DNA of 64,000 bases from Acinetobacter pragensis. Its GTDB lineage: Bacteria > Pseudomonadota > Gammaproteobacteria > Pseudomonadales > Moraxellaceae. The stretch is from contig NZ_LUAW01000015.1 of NCBI RefSeq assembly GCF_001605895.1, forward strand, positions 97,193 through 161,192, read 5' to 3'. A model generated the notes under the pieces. That model did not search any database. It saw only the letters and a program-made list of their open reading frames with translations, and was not told where the DNA came from. This document shows, piece after piece, positions 8,053 to 16,653 of this stretch. Position 1 is the first letter of the stretch. Every line of letters starts with the position of its first letter. The translations under genes and the position numbers were made by a program.

Positions 8053-9225
8053 TTAGCGGGTAAAATAATGGTCTTGCTGCTTGCAGCTGCGGCAAAACAG
8101 CGAAACATAATTATCTGCATCATAATCGACGTCCAGCTCATTTGATCCGCAGTGCATGCAGCGCTTTAAAGCATAGAATTTTAAGCGCGGTTCTACTTTT
8201 TCCCAAATTTTCCAAATGGGCTGCACAAATACAGATTCATCGCAGTTCAAAAAGCGGAAAAACAAAATTTCAATCATTTTTGAAATGTGCAGCTGCTGCG
8301 GGTGGGGCAGTGTTGACGTGACCCATTTTTCTTCTAAGCCGCGTTCCCGGTATTGTTCTACGGTCTTTCTCAATAAATTGGTATTAATGAATTTTTCGTT
8401 TCGCGGCTGCAGCAATTTCTTCTGATGCAGATAATCCAGCGCAGTCTGCATTAAATAAAATACTTGTCCAACGGCTAAACTGTCGAGCAAGCGGTAGCAT
8501 AAGGCTCTTAAGCTGTTATTTCCCGAGATCTGTATTTGCCAAAGCCTGCAGTAAAACTGAATAAACTGCACAATTTTTTCATACAGCAGTTCATAGATGG
8601 CGTCTTTAACTTCATCCGAATTCTTGAATGGAATGCCCTGAGATAGGTTTTCATAGAACCATAAACGCAGACGATGGGTAATGCTGAATAAGCTGGGCTC
8701 TGAATAGCCGTCTAAACGCACATTGATGTAGTATTGGCCCGATTCAGCGGCATAATCTTTTAAAGTCAGCACATGCTGATCAATCATGCGTTTCATCAAA
8801 CTTTTCTGGAACAGATAGTTGGGAGAAATCGGGGCGTATTTTATTTTTTCCCAGTCGATGAACTCATCATGCTGAGAGTTTTCAAAAACCTGATCATCCA
8901 ATATCGACAGCAGAAAAAGTTTTTGCATGAAACTGAGCTGGCTCAGTTCAAATTCGATAAAGTCTTTATCTTTGCCCTTAAGTTTCTGTTTATGATTTTC
9001 CTGATGCAGCGCTTCTTTGATTAATTTTTTCCGGCTGGCTTGGCAGGCTGTGCAATGGCAGTTTTGAGTTTTGTCCAGATAGATCTTATGTTCGCAATAG
9101 CTGCATTCGTGATAGTTCAGTTCTTGTTCAAACTGCTCTGCTTCTACCCAATACATAGATGCGCGGCACAAAGGGCATTTTGTACTTTCATCTAAATTCC
9201 GCTGGATAATTTGAAGCATATGCAT
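8053..9225 (-). CDS. unknown protein with zinc-ribbon motifs at both ends
   Basis: About 390 residues with no family I recognise. The N-terminus has CPLC (about 17-20), CSYC (about 41-44), and CHCTAC (about 56-61), plus a late CMHCGSN...CRSC pair near the C-terminus (about 360-382). Together these make two probable zinc ribbons of CxxC type bracketing a helical, charged middle. This suggests nucleic-acid or protein binding in the cytoplasm. A longer frame starts at a TTG at 9270, but a TATAAT box lies between the TTG and the ATG at 9225, so the shorter form is preferred. A second ATG follows two codons later. It is separated from thiM by 110 bases. Confidence 0.72.
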   Translation of the reverse strand: MHMLQIIQRNLDESTKCPLCRASMYWVEAEQFEQELNYHECSYCEHKIYLDKTQNCHCTACQASRKKLIKEALHQENHKQKLKGKDKDFIEFELSQLSFMQKLFLLSILDDQVFENSQHDEFIDWEKIKYAPISPNYLFQKSLMKRMIDQHVLTLKDYAAESGQYYINVRLDGYSEPSLFSITHRLRLWFYENLSQGIPFKNSDEVKDAIYELLYEKIVQFIQFYCRLWQIQISGNNSLRALCYRLLDSLAVGQVFYLMQTALDYLHQKKLLQPRNEKFINTNLLRKTVEQYRERGLEEKWVTSTLPHPQQLHISKMIEILFFRFLNCDESVFVQPIWKIWEKVEPRLKFYALKRCMHCGSNELDVDYDADNYVSLFCRSCKQQDHYFTR

Positions 9226-9250
9226 TGCATCTTTATAAACTGATGCGCTT

Positions 9251-9256
9251 ATTATA
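9251..9256 (-). promoter_or_regulatory. probable -10 box of the zinc-ribbon gene
   Basis: TATAAT on the minus strand, about 25 bases upstream of the ATG at 9225. It would give a short leader. A -35 box is not clear. Confidence 0.4.
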
Positions 9257-9326
9257 CACAGCAAATGCAATGACGCGGGCTGATTCGCAGCCTAAATCCA
9301 GCGCAGCTGAATAGGCAGATTGTGCA

Positions 9327-9355
9327 ATAAAAAAGAGCTGAATCAATCAGCTCTG
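9327..9355 (-). terminator. Rho-independent terminator
   Basis: AGAGCTGA / TCAGCTCT stem, followed on the minus strand by TTTTTTATT. It ends the small gene at 9414-9677. Confidence 0.75.
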
Positions 9356-9413
9356 GGGCTTTTGCGATAAGGGCAACTTCTGTAAAGCGGATGAATTAAA
9401 ATTAATGAAATAC

Positions 9414-9677
9414 TTAATATGCCGCTGGGCACGGCAAAGATTCGTCCTCCTCTCCAATTTGCTTGGCGTCAATTAAAGCCTGCGCCTTTTTTGAAGGCAC
9501 TTTTTTGACACCTAATGCATCATAGGTGTTGATAATTGAACTGACTTCATAAGTTTGCAGCGGGATGCCTTCACAGGTCATAAACATTGCAATGACTTTA
9601 TGATCGATATTTGCCGCATCAAGCGCTTGCAGAGTCTTGACGTTTTCTATGCGGACGATATGGTCTTTTAAATACAT
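9414..9677 (-). CDS. small protein of unknown function
   Basis: An 87-residue acidic protein beginning MYLKDHIVRIENVKTLQAL and ending ESLPCPAAY. The frame stays open upstream for a further 90 codons, but I chose the ATG at 9677 because AAGAGGTGC lies just before it and the upstream translation has no protein-like pattern. The central part (VIAMFMTCEGIPLQTYEVSS) suggests a small alpha/beta fold. No catalytic or binding motif is evident and I do not recognise a family. It has its own terminator downstream, so it is probably transcribed alone. Confidence 0.6.
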   Translation of the reverse strand: MYLKDHIVRIENVKTLQALDAANIDHKVIAMFMTCEGIPLQTYEVSSIINTYDALGVKKVPSKKAQALIDAKQIGEEDESLPCPAAY

Positions 9678-10280
9678 TTTGCACCTCTTCTTATTGCTGA
9701 TTAATTTTATAGTGAACTTCGTGCATTTATATACAAGCAATAATCGTGCACAAAATGTACAGGTTCGGAAAATAATGTAGGATTTTTTAAAAGCAGGCGT
9801 ATGTACCTCTAAGCGGAATGAATGCTTTGCATCATTGGTATTTGGGTTTATGTACTTTAAATATGTGTTTTGCAATCTTGGGAAAATATCTGCACCGTTC
9901 TGATTTGGTTTTAACGAAGTTGATCCGGCCATTCTTACCCGATAATTTAGACGCAAAAGTGTGAAATTGACCGTTAAAGCGGCATTTGCTGATGAAAAAA
10001 AGAGATAGTGCGTAAAAATAGGGCAGTAATTGCGGGTTCATGTGCAGGCAGATTGGCATGGTTTGAAGCCGCCGGATATGAATACGGCAATTTTGTATAA
10101 ATAATAAGCCAGATTAAGCAATTAACGCAGATGATGAATTGAAAATCACTGCGGATAGTCCCATATATAAAAACAGAGTAAATGCACAGACAGCTTGCAT
10201 AACTTGACGTATGATCGAATCATTCACAACGTTTGATAAGAAAAAGCTGTCTCGGCTTGAGCAAAGGATCAGGACATTAT
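9678..10280. other. intergenic between divergent genes
   Basis: About 600 bases between the small minus-strand gene and pepN. Open frames occur on the minus strand (for example 9832-10059 and 10114-10296) but lack ribosome binding sites and recognisable sequence. It presumably holds promoters for both flanking genes. A TATAAA lies about 30 bases before the small gene's ATG. Confidence 0.4.
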
Positions 10281-12890
10281 ATGAATATTGCCGCAAACCC
10301 CGTGGTTGAAGCAGACCAAACTGTTTATTTAAAAGATTATCAAAAACCGTCTTTTTTGGTGGATTCTATTGATTTAGATATTCAAGTCTTTGATGATAAA
10401 ACGTATGTGAATGCAAAATTAGTCATGCAGCGTCAGACTGCAGGTGATTTGGTACTGCTGGGCCGTGATTTGGAATTAAAATTCATTGCAGTGAATGGCA
10501 AAGCGCTCACCCGCGAAGAATACCAATTAGATGCTGAACAGCTGGTGATTGCCAATGCGCCAGACCAAGCTGTGATTGAGACACAGGTGGTGATCCATCC
10601 TGAATCGAATACTCAGCTGGAAGGCCTATACCAAGCCAGCGGTGATTTATTTGTTACTCAAAATGAACCGGAAGGTTTCCGTAAAATTACATTCTATCCG
10701 GACCGCCCGGATGTGCTGTCTGTATTTACCACCCGTGTAGAAGCTGATAAAAAATTTCCTGTGCTGCTGGCAAACGGCAACTTGATGGAAGCCGGTGAAG
10801 CGGGCGCAGGCCGCCACTATACGGTTTGGCAAGATCCGACTAAAAAGCCGAGCTATCTTTTTGCGTGCGTGATCGGCGATTTGGCGGTGATGAAGGATCA
10901 TTATGTGACTTCTGAAGGCCGCAATGTTGCCTTAGAAATTTATGCCGAAGAAAAAGATATTCCGAAATGCCGCATCGCCATGGAAGCGTTAAAGCATTCT
11001 ATGCAATGGGATGAAGAGCACTATGGCCGCGCTTATGATTTAGATAATTATATGATTGTGGCCACCAGCGCATTCAATATGGGCGCAATGGAAAACAAAG
11101 GCTTGAATATCTTCAATACCTCATGTGTATTGGCTGATGAAGAGTACACCACGGACGCCGCAATTATGCGTGTACAGTCCGTCATTGCGCATGAATATTT
11201 CCATAATTGGACAGGCAACCGCATTACGTGCCGCGACTGGTTCCAGCTGTGCTTAAAAGAGGGCTTAACGGTATTCCGTGACCAGTCCTTCTCGGAAGAC
11301 TTGCAGTCCGCTGCTGTACAGCGCATTGATGATGTCGCTGTGCTTAAAGCGCACCAATTTCCTGAAGATTCAGGCCCGCTTTCTCATCCGCCGCGCCCTG
11401 ACCACTTTGTAGAAATCAATAATTTCTATACCGCAACAGTCTATGAAAAAGGTGCGGAAATCAACCGCATGATGTCGACTTTGCTGGGCAAGGAAAAATT
11501 CCGCCAAGGCACAGATGAATATTTCCGCCGTCATGACGGCCAAGCTGTGACCGTAGAAGATTGGATTGCGGCTTTAACTGCAGGTTCTGGGGTTGACCTT
11601 TCAAGTTTCTTAACATGGTACAACCAGCCGGGCACACCAAAATTAGAAGCCAAAGGGGAATATGACGCCTCTGCGCAGACCTATCGTTTGAGCTTTAAGC
11701 AAAGCCTGAAAGCGCATCCGAAGTATCCAAATTTGAAAGCTGTGCCAATTCCTGTGGCTTTGGCGCTGTTTGACGCTGCATCTGGTGAACAGCTGACGCT
11801 GCATTCCGAAGCGCTGTTTGAAAATGGCGTTAAAGACGGTGTGTATTTATTTGATCAAGATCAAGCAATCATCGAATTTACGGGCATTACGGTAAAACCT
11901 GTTGTTTCATTATTGCGCAACTTTTCTGCGCCAGTGAATCTTGATTTCAACTATTCGGATGATGAACTTGCGTTCCTCATGCAGTATGAAACCAATGGCT
12001 TTAACCAATGGCAGGCCGCGCAGACATTGCTGGATCGTATTCTGCTGAATGACCATGCCGCTGAAATTTATATTCAGGCCATCAATAATACCGTGCCTGA
12101 ATTAATTCAAAAAGATCCCTTATTGGCATCGCGCATCTTTGATGTGCCGTCAGAAGGCTATTTAGGCAGCCGTATTGATGACGGCTATCGTCCTGCTGCT
12201 ATTCAAGAGAAGCGCAATGCTTTGCTGGATACATTAGCGCGTGAATTTGGTTCCTTCTGCAAGGAAACTTATTTAGAACTAGACCCGGACAGCCAAAAAG
12301 AATTTTCTCAGGCGATGGGCGTGCGCGCGCTGAAAAATATCATGCTGAGCATGATGGCGCGTCAAGGCGATACAGAGGCATTTGATCTGGCGCATCAGCA
12401 GTATCAATCTACAGGCAATATGTCAGAGCGTTTAGGCGCATTGCGCGTATTGGTATGGAATGATGCGCCTCAAGCAAAAGATGCCCTAGCAGATTTTTAT
12501 GACCGCTTTAAAGACGAAGCGCTGTCTTTGGATCAATGGTTCATGGTGCAGGCTGCGCATCCAAAAGCGACAGCTGAAACTTTGGCTTATCTCACTGCAC
12601 ATGCAGACTATGACTTAGGCGTGCCGAACCGCATCCGTTCAGTCAGCGGCGGTTTAAATGCCAATCCGGTGAATACATGGGGCTTTGGCGTGAAGCATTT
12701 CATTGGTTTAGCGAAGTATTTAGATGAGAAGAATCCAATTGTCGGTTCTCGCTTGCTGCAAGCATTGTCACGCTGGTATACCTTAGCCGAGCCGCAGCGC
12801 TCAGCGGTAAAAGCAGAGCTTGAAGCATTTAAGCCGCAAGTTAAATCTAAGAATGTTGCTGAAACGCTAAACAGCATGCTGAACGTTTAA
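10281..12890 (+). CDS. pepN: aminopeptidase N
   Basis: An 869-residue M1-family zinc metallo-aminopeptidase, nearly the same length as E. coli PepN, which removes N-terminal residues from peptides in the cytosol. The exopeptidase signature GAMEN lies at 268-272. The zinc site is HEYFH (His304, Glu305, His308), with the third ligand Glu327 in LKEGL. The N-terminal beta domain contains FRKITFYPDRPDV, as in proteobacterial PepN. A TTG start at 10233 is possible, but the ATG at 10281 with AAAGGATCAGGA upstream gives the normal N-terminus. A terminator follows directly, so it is a single-gene unit. Confidence 0.97.
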   Translation: MNIAANPVVEADQTVYLKDYQKPSFLVDSIDLDIQVFDDKTYVNAKLVMQRQTAGDLVLLGRDLELKFIAVNGKALTREEYQLDAEQLVIANAPDQAVIETQVVIHPESNTQLEGLYQASGDLFVTQNEPEGFRKITFYPDRPDVLSVFTTRVEADKKFPVLLANGNLMEAGEAGAGRHYTVWQDPTKKPSYLFACVIGDLAVMKDHYVTSEGRNVALEIYAEEKDIPKCRIAMEALKHSMQWDEEHYGRAYDLDNYMIVATSAFNMGAMENKGLNIFNTSCVLADEEYTTDAAIMRVQSVIAHEYFHNWTGNRITCRDWFQLCLKEGLTVFRDQSFSEDLQSAAVQRIDDVAVLKAHQFPEDSGPLSHPPRPDHFVEINNFYTATVYEKGAEINRMMSTLLGKEKFRQGTDEYFRRHDGQAVTVEDWIAALTAGSGVDLSSFLTWYNQPGTPKLEAKGEYDASAQTYRLSFKQSLKAHPKYPNLKAVPIPVALALFDAASGEQLTLHSEALFENGVKDGVYLFDQDQAIIEFTGITVKPVVSLLRNFSAPVNLDFNYSDDELAFLMQYETNGFNQWQAAQTLLDRILLNDHAAEIYIQAINNTVPELIQKDPLLASRIFDVPSEGYLGSRIDDGYRPAAIQEKRNALLDTLAREFGSFCKETYLELDPDSQKEFSQAMGVRALKNIMLSMMARQGDTEAFDLAHQQYQSTGNMSERLGALRVLVWNDAPQAKDALADFYDRFKDEALSLDQWFMVQAAHPKATAETLAYLTAHADYDLGVPNRIRSVSGGLNANPVNTWGFGVKHFIGLAKYLDEKNPIVGSRLLQALSRWYTLAEPQRSAVKAELEAFKPQVKSKNVAETLNSMLNV

Positions 12891-12899
12891 CTTTTCTAT

Positions 12900-12942
12900 T
12901 AAAAAAGCCCTTTGCTAAGTATCTTGGTGAAGGGTTTTTTTA
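12900..12942 (+). terminator. Rho-independent terminator of pepN
   Basis: Stem CCCTT...AAGGG flanked by an A-run and a T-run, starting ten bases after the pepN stop. Confidence 0.7.
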
Positions 12943-13120
12943 TGCAATCAAGTTATTGCTTTAGCGAATGAAACACATAAAAAATATGTGAAAAGTGTTA
13001 TTAATTTCACAAATAAAGCGTAAAATATGAATTAGGTTTTTTATTATTTGGATTATTAATAGACATATTGCTTGGCGCATTGAAGGTGCCGGCATGCGCT
13101 GTTATTAAGCTGAGGCAGTC

Positions 13121-13336
13121 ATGTTAGTTAAAGTTGAAGATGGTTTTTATTTAAACTCTCAACATATTATTGCGGTGCGTATTTCTAAAAATGCACAAGA
13201 TGGATTATTTGTTGTTGCGGTAGAATATACGCCAAACAGTGTGCAGCATACAGGCCTGTTTGAAAAGCATTTCAATAATGGCATAGAGGCTGAGGTGTAT
13301 TTGCAGAGTCTGCATCAAAGCATCAGCAAGACCTGA
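13121..13336 (+). CDS. small protein of unknown function
   Basis: A 71-residue soluble protein beginning MLVKVEDGFYLNSQHIIAVRIS. It alternates hydrophobic and polar residues in a pattern that suggests a small beta-sheet, followed by a C-terminal helix (EAEVYLQSLHQSI). A GAGG lies about seven bases before the ATG, and a perfect terminator follows 17 bases after the stop, so the transcription unit looks genuine even though I do not recognise the family. Confidence 0.7.
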   Translation: MLVKVEDGFYLNSQHIIAVRISKNAQDGLFVVAVEYTPNSVQHTGLFEKHFNNGIEAEVYLQSLHQSISKT

Positions 13337-13351
13337 TTTAGATTCCATCAA

Positions 13352-13374
13352 ATCCCTCAATTGAGGGTTTTTTT
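13352..13374 (+). terminator. Rho-independent terminator
   Basis: Perfect palindrome CCCTCAA/TTGAGGG followed by seven T. Confidence 0.85.
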
Positions 13375-13452
13375 GTTGAGATCATTGCCAAAACTCGAGT
13401 AATTGACGTATTTCGGGTAGATTATAAAAATAATTAAAACTGGATCAATAAA

Positions 13453-13902
13453 ATGCAGAGTTCAGAGTTTGAATATGCAGGCTTTTGGGAAAGGGTTGGC
13501 GCATCACTGATTGATATGATTATCTTGCTCACTGCAACTTATCCTATTCTGTGGCTTTTTTACCGTGGGGATTGGGAGCGGATTTTTGCAACAGGGCTAT
13601 CTGAACAGCCGCAAGTTTTTTGGTTTGATATTTTGGCGAATTATATTTTACCTTTTGCATATACCGTCATTGTTTGGCTGCTGTGGTCGGCATCCCCGGG
13701 GAAAATTTTGCTGGGTATGAAAATTGTTGATGCTGAGACGGGGCAGAATATCGATCTTAAACAATCAATTATCCGCTATATTGGATATTTCCCAGCCATG
13801 ATGGTGTTTATGATTGGCATTTTTTGGGTGGCTTTTGATAAGCGCAAGCAGGGCTGGCATGACAAAATGGCCAATACTGTTGTCATCCGCAATAGTGACT
13901 AA
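13453..13902 (+). CDS. RDD-family membrane protein
   Basis: A 149-residue integral membrane protein of the RDD family, named for conserved Arg and Asp residues. The signature is present: GFWERVGASLIDMIIL in helix 1, SPGKILLGMKIVDAETG after helix 2, and FDKRKQGWHDKMANTVVI at the end. Three hydrophobic helices lie at about 15-33, 60-79 and 111-126. The general function of RDD proteins is not settled; some have been linked to ion transport. GGAT precedes the start. It shares a bidirectional terminator with the convergent universal stress gene. A second RDD protein, with an added GYF-type domain, occurs at 56373-57185. Confidence 0.88.
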   Translation: MQSSEFEYAGFWERVGASLIDMIILLTATYPILWLFYRGDWERIFATGLSEQPQVFWFDILANYILPFAYTVIVWLLWSASPGKILLGMKIVDAETGQNIDLKQSIIRYIGYFPAMMVFMIGIFWVAFDKRKQGWHDKMANTVVIRNSD

Positions 13903-13913
13903 TCTGTTTAAAA

Positions 13914-13943
13914 CTAAAAAACCCTCAAATGAGGGGTTTTTAG
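13914..13943. terminator. bidirectional terminator
   Basis: CTAAAAAACCCTC-AAAT-GAGGGGTTTTTAG forms a near-perfect stem with A- and T-runs on both sides. It serves both the RDD gene and the convergent stress gene. Confidence 0.85.
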
Positions 13944-13955
13944 TCAGCGCTGTAT

Positions 13956-14402
13956 TTAAATTTTGACAATTAATACAGGAATAGGAGATTGAGTCAGCAC
14001 ATTTTGCGCAACGCTTCCCAGCATCATTTTTTGGATGCCGGTACGGCCGTGTGAACCCATAATGATCAGGTCTGCACTGACTTCATCTGCAATTTGAATA
14101 ATGCCGTCAGAAGGTGAAACGCCGTGACTGAGCTTTACATCGACTTCAATACCGTCACGGATAAAAGACTGCTTGATTTCTTCCAAGCGTTCTTTGGCAT
14201 TTTTTTCGGCCTGCATGAAATAGTCGGTAATTGCGGGAGCGACTTTATAGAAATCAACACCGACAAAAGGGTCGACCGCAATGACACTCATAATGGTGAC
14301 ATGGCTGTTTAATGACTTCGCTAATGCTAAAGCTTGTTCTACAGCAGCGTAGGAAATTGGAGATTCGTCTACAGGGACAAGAATGTGCTGATATGTTGTC
14401 AT
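13956..14402 (-). CDS. universal stress protein (UspA family)
   Basis: A 148-residue single-domain Usp beginning MTTYQHILVPVDESPISYAAV. The C-terminal nucleotide-binding motif G-2X-G-9X-G-(S/T) is present in GSHGRTGIQKMMLGS, so it should bind ATP. It is soluble and dimeric by family precedent, and is produced under stress. The frame extends 12 codons further upstream, but GAGGAGC directly before the ATG at 14402 supports the shorter form. It is a close paralogue of the next gene upstream on the same strand (14510-14953). A terminator lies between them, so each may have its own promoter. Confidence 0.93.
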   Translation of the reverse strand: MTTYQHILVPVDESPISYAAVEQALALAKSLNSHVTIMSVIAVDPFVGVDFYKVAPAITDYFMQAEKNAKERLEEIKQSFIRDGIEVDVKLSHGVSPSDGIIQIADEVSADLIIMGSHGRTGIQKMMLGSVAQNVLTQSPIPVLIVKI

Positions 14403-14477
14403 GCGCTGCTCCTCATAATCAGGTTGTAAAATTTTCAATATAATTTTAAATGTTCTGCAGTAATTATTTTCTATATA

Positions 14478-14504
14478 GCAAAAGCCCGCCAGTGAGGCGG
14501 GCTG
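14478..14504 (-). terminator. Rho-independent terminator
   Basis: AGCCCGCC / GGCGGGCT stem with a short loop. On the minus strand it is followed by TTTTG. It separates the two stress protein genes. Confidence 0.75.
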
Positions 14505-14509
14505 AGATA

Positions 14510-14953
14510 TTAAGATTTAACAATAAGTACAGGCAATTCAGTATTGCGCAATACATCTTGAGCAAAACTGCCCAGCAGCATTTTTTGGAAGCCTTTGCGG
14601 CCATGTGAACCCATCACAATCAGGTCTGCTTTCAGTTCAGTTGCAGTTTCCGCGATGCCTTCAGCAGACACTTGGCCTTTAACGACTTGAGTTTCAGCAT
14701 CTACACCTTCCGCTTTTGCTATTTCTAGAGCATCTGCAAGAGATTTAGTTGCATTTTCATGCGCTTGAACAAAATATTCTTTCATAATTGCAGATGAATA
14801 ATAGAAATCAGCATCTGTGAATGGGTCTTCTGCCACGAGGCTGATTAAAGTCAGTTTGCTGTTAAATGCTTTGGCAATTTGGGCTGCTTTTTTAACGGCT
14901 GAGAAAGAAATTTGTGAACCGTCAACCGGCACTAAAATTTGATTATATGACAT
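14510..14953 (-). CDS. universal stress protein (UspA family), paralogue
   Basis: A 147-residue Usp, MSYNQILVPVDGSQISFSAV..., with the ATP-binding motif GSHGRKGFQKMLLGS near the C-terminus. GGAG lies about eight bases before the ATG. It shares the same architecture and much sequence with the neighbour at 13956-14402, and the two look like a tandem duplication. The second halves diverge more in the region between about 60 and 95, where ligand or partner specificity would be expected. It is cytoplasmic and its regulation is not evident. Confidence 0.93.
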   Translation of the reverse strand: MSYNQILVPVDGSQISFSAVKKAAQIAKAFNSKLTLISLVAEDPFTDADFYYSSAIMKEYFVQAHENATKSLADALEIAKAEGVDAETQVVKGQVSAEGIAETATELKADLIVMGSHGRKGFQKMLLGSFAQDVLRNTELPVLIVKS

Positions 14954-15099
14954 GGGAGAAACTCCAAAGATATTGTTATGACCCTATGCTTAATTGATAG
15001 CATATTGTGTGGCTGGGTTCAATTTAATATTGGAAAAAAAGATTGTAAATTCATAAAATTAGAAATAATTTAGTGATTAAAATGCCAAGGGGTTGTCAA

Positions 15100-15128
15100 A
15101 TAAAACTGAGTATATTCGTCAGTTTTAT
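15100..15128. repeat. 10-bp inverted repeat upstream of the esterase
   Basis: ATAAAACTGA / TCAGTTTTAT around a 9-base loop, flanked on both sides by GTTGTC. It lies about 90 bases before the esterase start and could be an operator or a terminator of a short upstream transcript. Confidence 0.4.
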
Positions 15129-15218
15129 GAAGTTGTCCGCGAAAACAAAGACTTGTAATTATTTACCGATTCAGGCTAATTGCATATTGAAAATAGCCGT
15201 ATTTTTGAGGATGAGCAG

Positions 15219-16214
15219 ATGTATTTAAAAATTGTAATGATGCTGCTGTGCAGCAGTGTCATGCTGAATCTGACAGCCTGTCAAAGCACCCAAAGCAGTG
15301 TCAAAGTGATTGCTGGTGTTTTTAATGCATCGACCAAGATTCAGAAAAAATTTATAGATAAACATGCTCCGCAAGATGTGCTGGTGTACAACAATATTCA
15401 GTATATGGCCAATCCGAATCTGCATATGGATTTATATCAGCCTGAATATATTGCAGAAATTGGCGCGCGCCCAACCGTGGTATGGATTCATGGCGGCGGC
15501 TGGATTTCAGGTTCAAAAGAGCACGCTCGGGGATATTTTAAGCTTTTAGCATCGAAGGGCTACAATGTTGTCGCTGTTGAATATCAATTTGCGCCCGATG
15601 CGGTTTATCCGGCTCAGCTGCATCAAATTAATCAGGCCTTATCTTATCTTCAAGCCAATGCGGCTCAATATCATATTGATGCCAATAAGCTGTATTTGGC
15701 CGGCGATTCAGCAGGCGCCAATATGGCAAGCCATTATGCGGCTTTTGTTTCGAATCCTGACTATGCTCAATCACAGAATTTTCAGCCAGCAATCAAGAGA
15801 AAGCAGCTGCAAGGCTTGATTTTGCATTGCGGTATTTATGATTTGAATCATTTTGTAGAAACAGCGCCAGATGAAATTCGATTGCTGGAATGGGGCATTA
15901 AAAATCTGGTGCAGGCCTACACCGGGGAGCGGAGCTATGATTCAGAATTTTTAGCCAGTATTTCTCCGCGTCAGCATATTAATCAGAATTATCCGCCTGT
16001 ATTTATCAGCGGGGGCAATAAGGACTTTTTAACAGCCTCGCAATCGCTGCCTTTTGCTGAAACACTGAAAGCCAATAAAGTACCGGTTACAGAAGCTTTT
16101 TATCCAGACTCCAAAGAGCTGCTGGTGCATGAATATCAATTTATGATGAGTAAAAAAGCCAGTCAGCAGACTCTTGAGATGACTATTGAATTTTTAAACC
16201 AGTTGACACCCTAA
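15219..16214 (+). CDS. alpha/beta-hydrolase esterase, predicted lipoprotein
   Basis: A 331-residue esterase/lipase of the hormone-sensitive-lipase-like group. A lipoprotein signal peptide ends LTAC (Cys21), so it should be lipid-anchored to a membrane on the periplasmic side. The oxyanion motif HGGGW is at 91-95 and the nucleophile elbow GDSAG at 162-166, with Ser164. The likely acid is the Asp in GGNKDFL and the His is in LLVHEY near the C-terminus. The ATG at 15219, with TTGAGGATGAG just upstream, is preferred over 15180. It stands alone, downstream of an inverted repeat. The substrate is probably a short-chain ester but is not determined. Confidence 0.9.
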   Translation: MYLKIVMMLLCSSVMLNLTACQSTQSSVKVIAGVFNASTKIQKKFIDKHAPQDVLVYNNIQYMANPNLHMDLYQPEYIAEIGARPTVVWIHGGGWISGSKEHARGYFKLLASKGYNVVAVEYQFAPDAVYPAQLHQINQALSYLQANAAQYHIDANKLYLAGDSAGANMASHYAAFVSNPDYAQSQNFQPAIKRKQLQGLILHCGIYDLNHFVETAPDEIRLLEWGIKNLVQAYTGERSYDSEFLASISPRQHINQNYPPVFISGGNKDFLTASQSLPFAETLKANKVPVTEAFYPDSKELLVHEYQFMMSKKASQQTLEMTIEFLNQLTP

Positions 16215-16270
16215 TTTAAAATATTGGCCGGATCTGTAATGGAGGCTTGAATTAATTTTATAAAAATATA

Positions 16271-16291
16271 ACATACCTACCGAATGGTATG
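16271..16291. promoter_or_regulatory. probable TetR-type operator
   Basis: ACATACC-N7-GGTATGT is a perfect 7-bp dyad about 17 bases before the efflux gene start. Its form resembles operators of TetR-family repressors of efflux genes. The TetR gene lies in the same operon, so autoregulation is likely. Confidence 0.6.
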
Positions 16292-16308
16292 TTTTTGGTG
16301 AAATGTTT

Positions 16309-16653
16309 ATGAATTCTGTGTACATGGCTTATGGCATGCTGGCTTTGGCAATTATTTCGGAAGTCACAGGCTCAACATTTTTAGTAAAGTCCGAAGGCTT
16401 TAGCAAAATAGGCCCTTCAACCGTGGTGGTGATTACATTTTGCATCGCTTTTTATTTACTGTCACAGGTTATTAAAGTAATTCCGTTAGGCATCGCATAC
16501 GCTATTTGGGCTGGAGTCGGCATTGTATTAACTGCTTTAATTGGCTATTTTGTGTTTCGTCAAAGTTTAGACCCGGCAGCGCTCATCGGCATTGCACTGA
16601 TTGTTTCCGGAGTTGTGGTCATTAACCTTTTTTCCAATGCAGCAGGCCATTAA
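16309..16653 (+). CDS. small multidrug resistance (SMR) efflux protein
   Basis: A 114-residue four-helix inner-membrane transporter of the SMR family (EmrE-like), exchanging protons for cationic drugs or related compounds as a dimer. The essential membrane Glu is Glu18 in AIISEVTGSTFLVKS. The segment IPLGIAYAIWAGVGIVLTALIG, with its GIAYAIWAG motif, is characteristic, as is the terminal helix IVSGVVVINLFS. The ATG at 16303 lies only two bases from GGTG, so 16309 is the better start. Its stop codon overlaps the next start (TAATG). Expression is probably controlled by the co-encoded TetR protein through the dyad upstream. Confidence 0.93.
   Translation: MNSVYMAYGMLALAIISEVTGSTFLVKSEGFSKIGPSTVVVITFCIAFYLLSQVIKVIPLGIAYAIWAGVGIVLTALIGYFVFRQSLDPAALIGIALIVSGVVVINLFSNAAGH

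Noticed and set aside
9832..10059. 75-codon minus-strand frame with a basic C-terminus, considered as a transposase relic
   Set aside because: No transposase motif or terminal inverted repeats, and no ribosome binding site.
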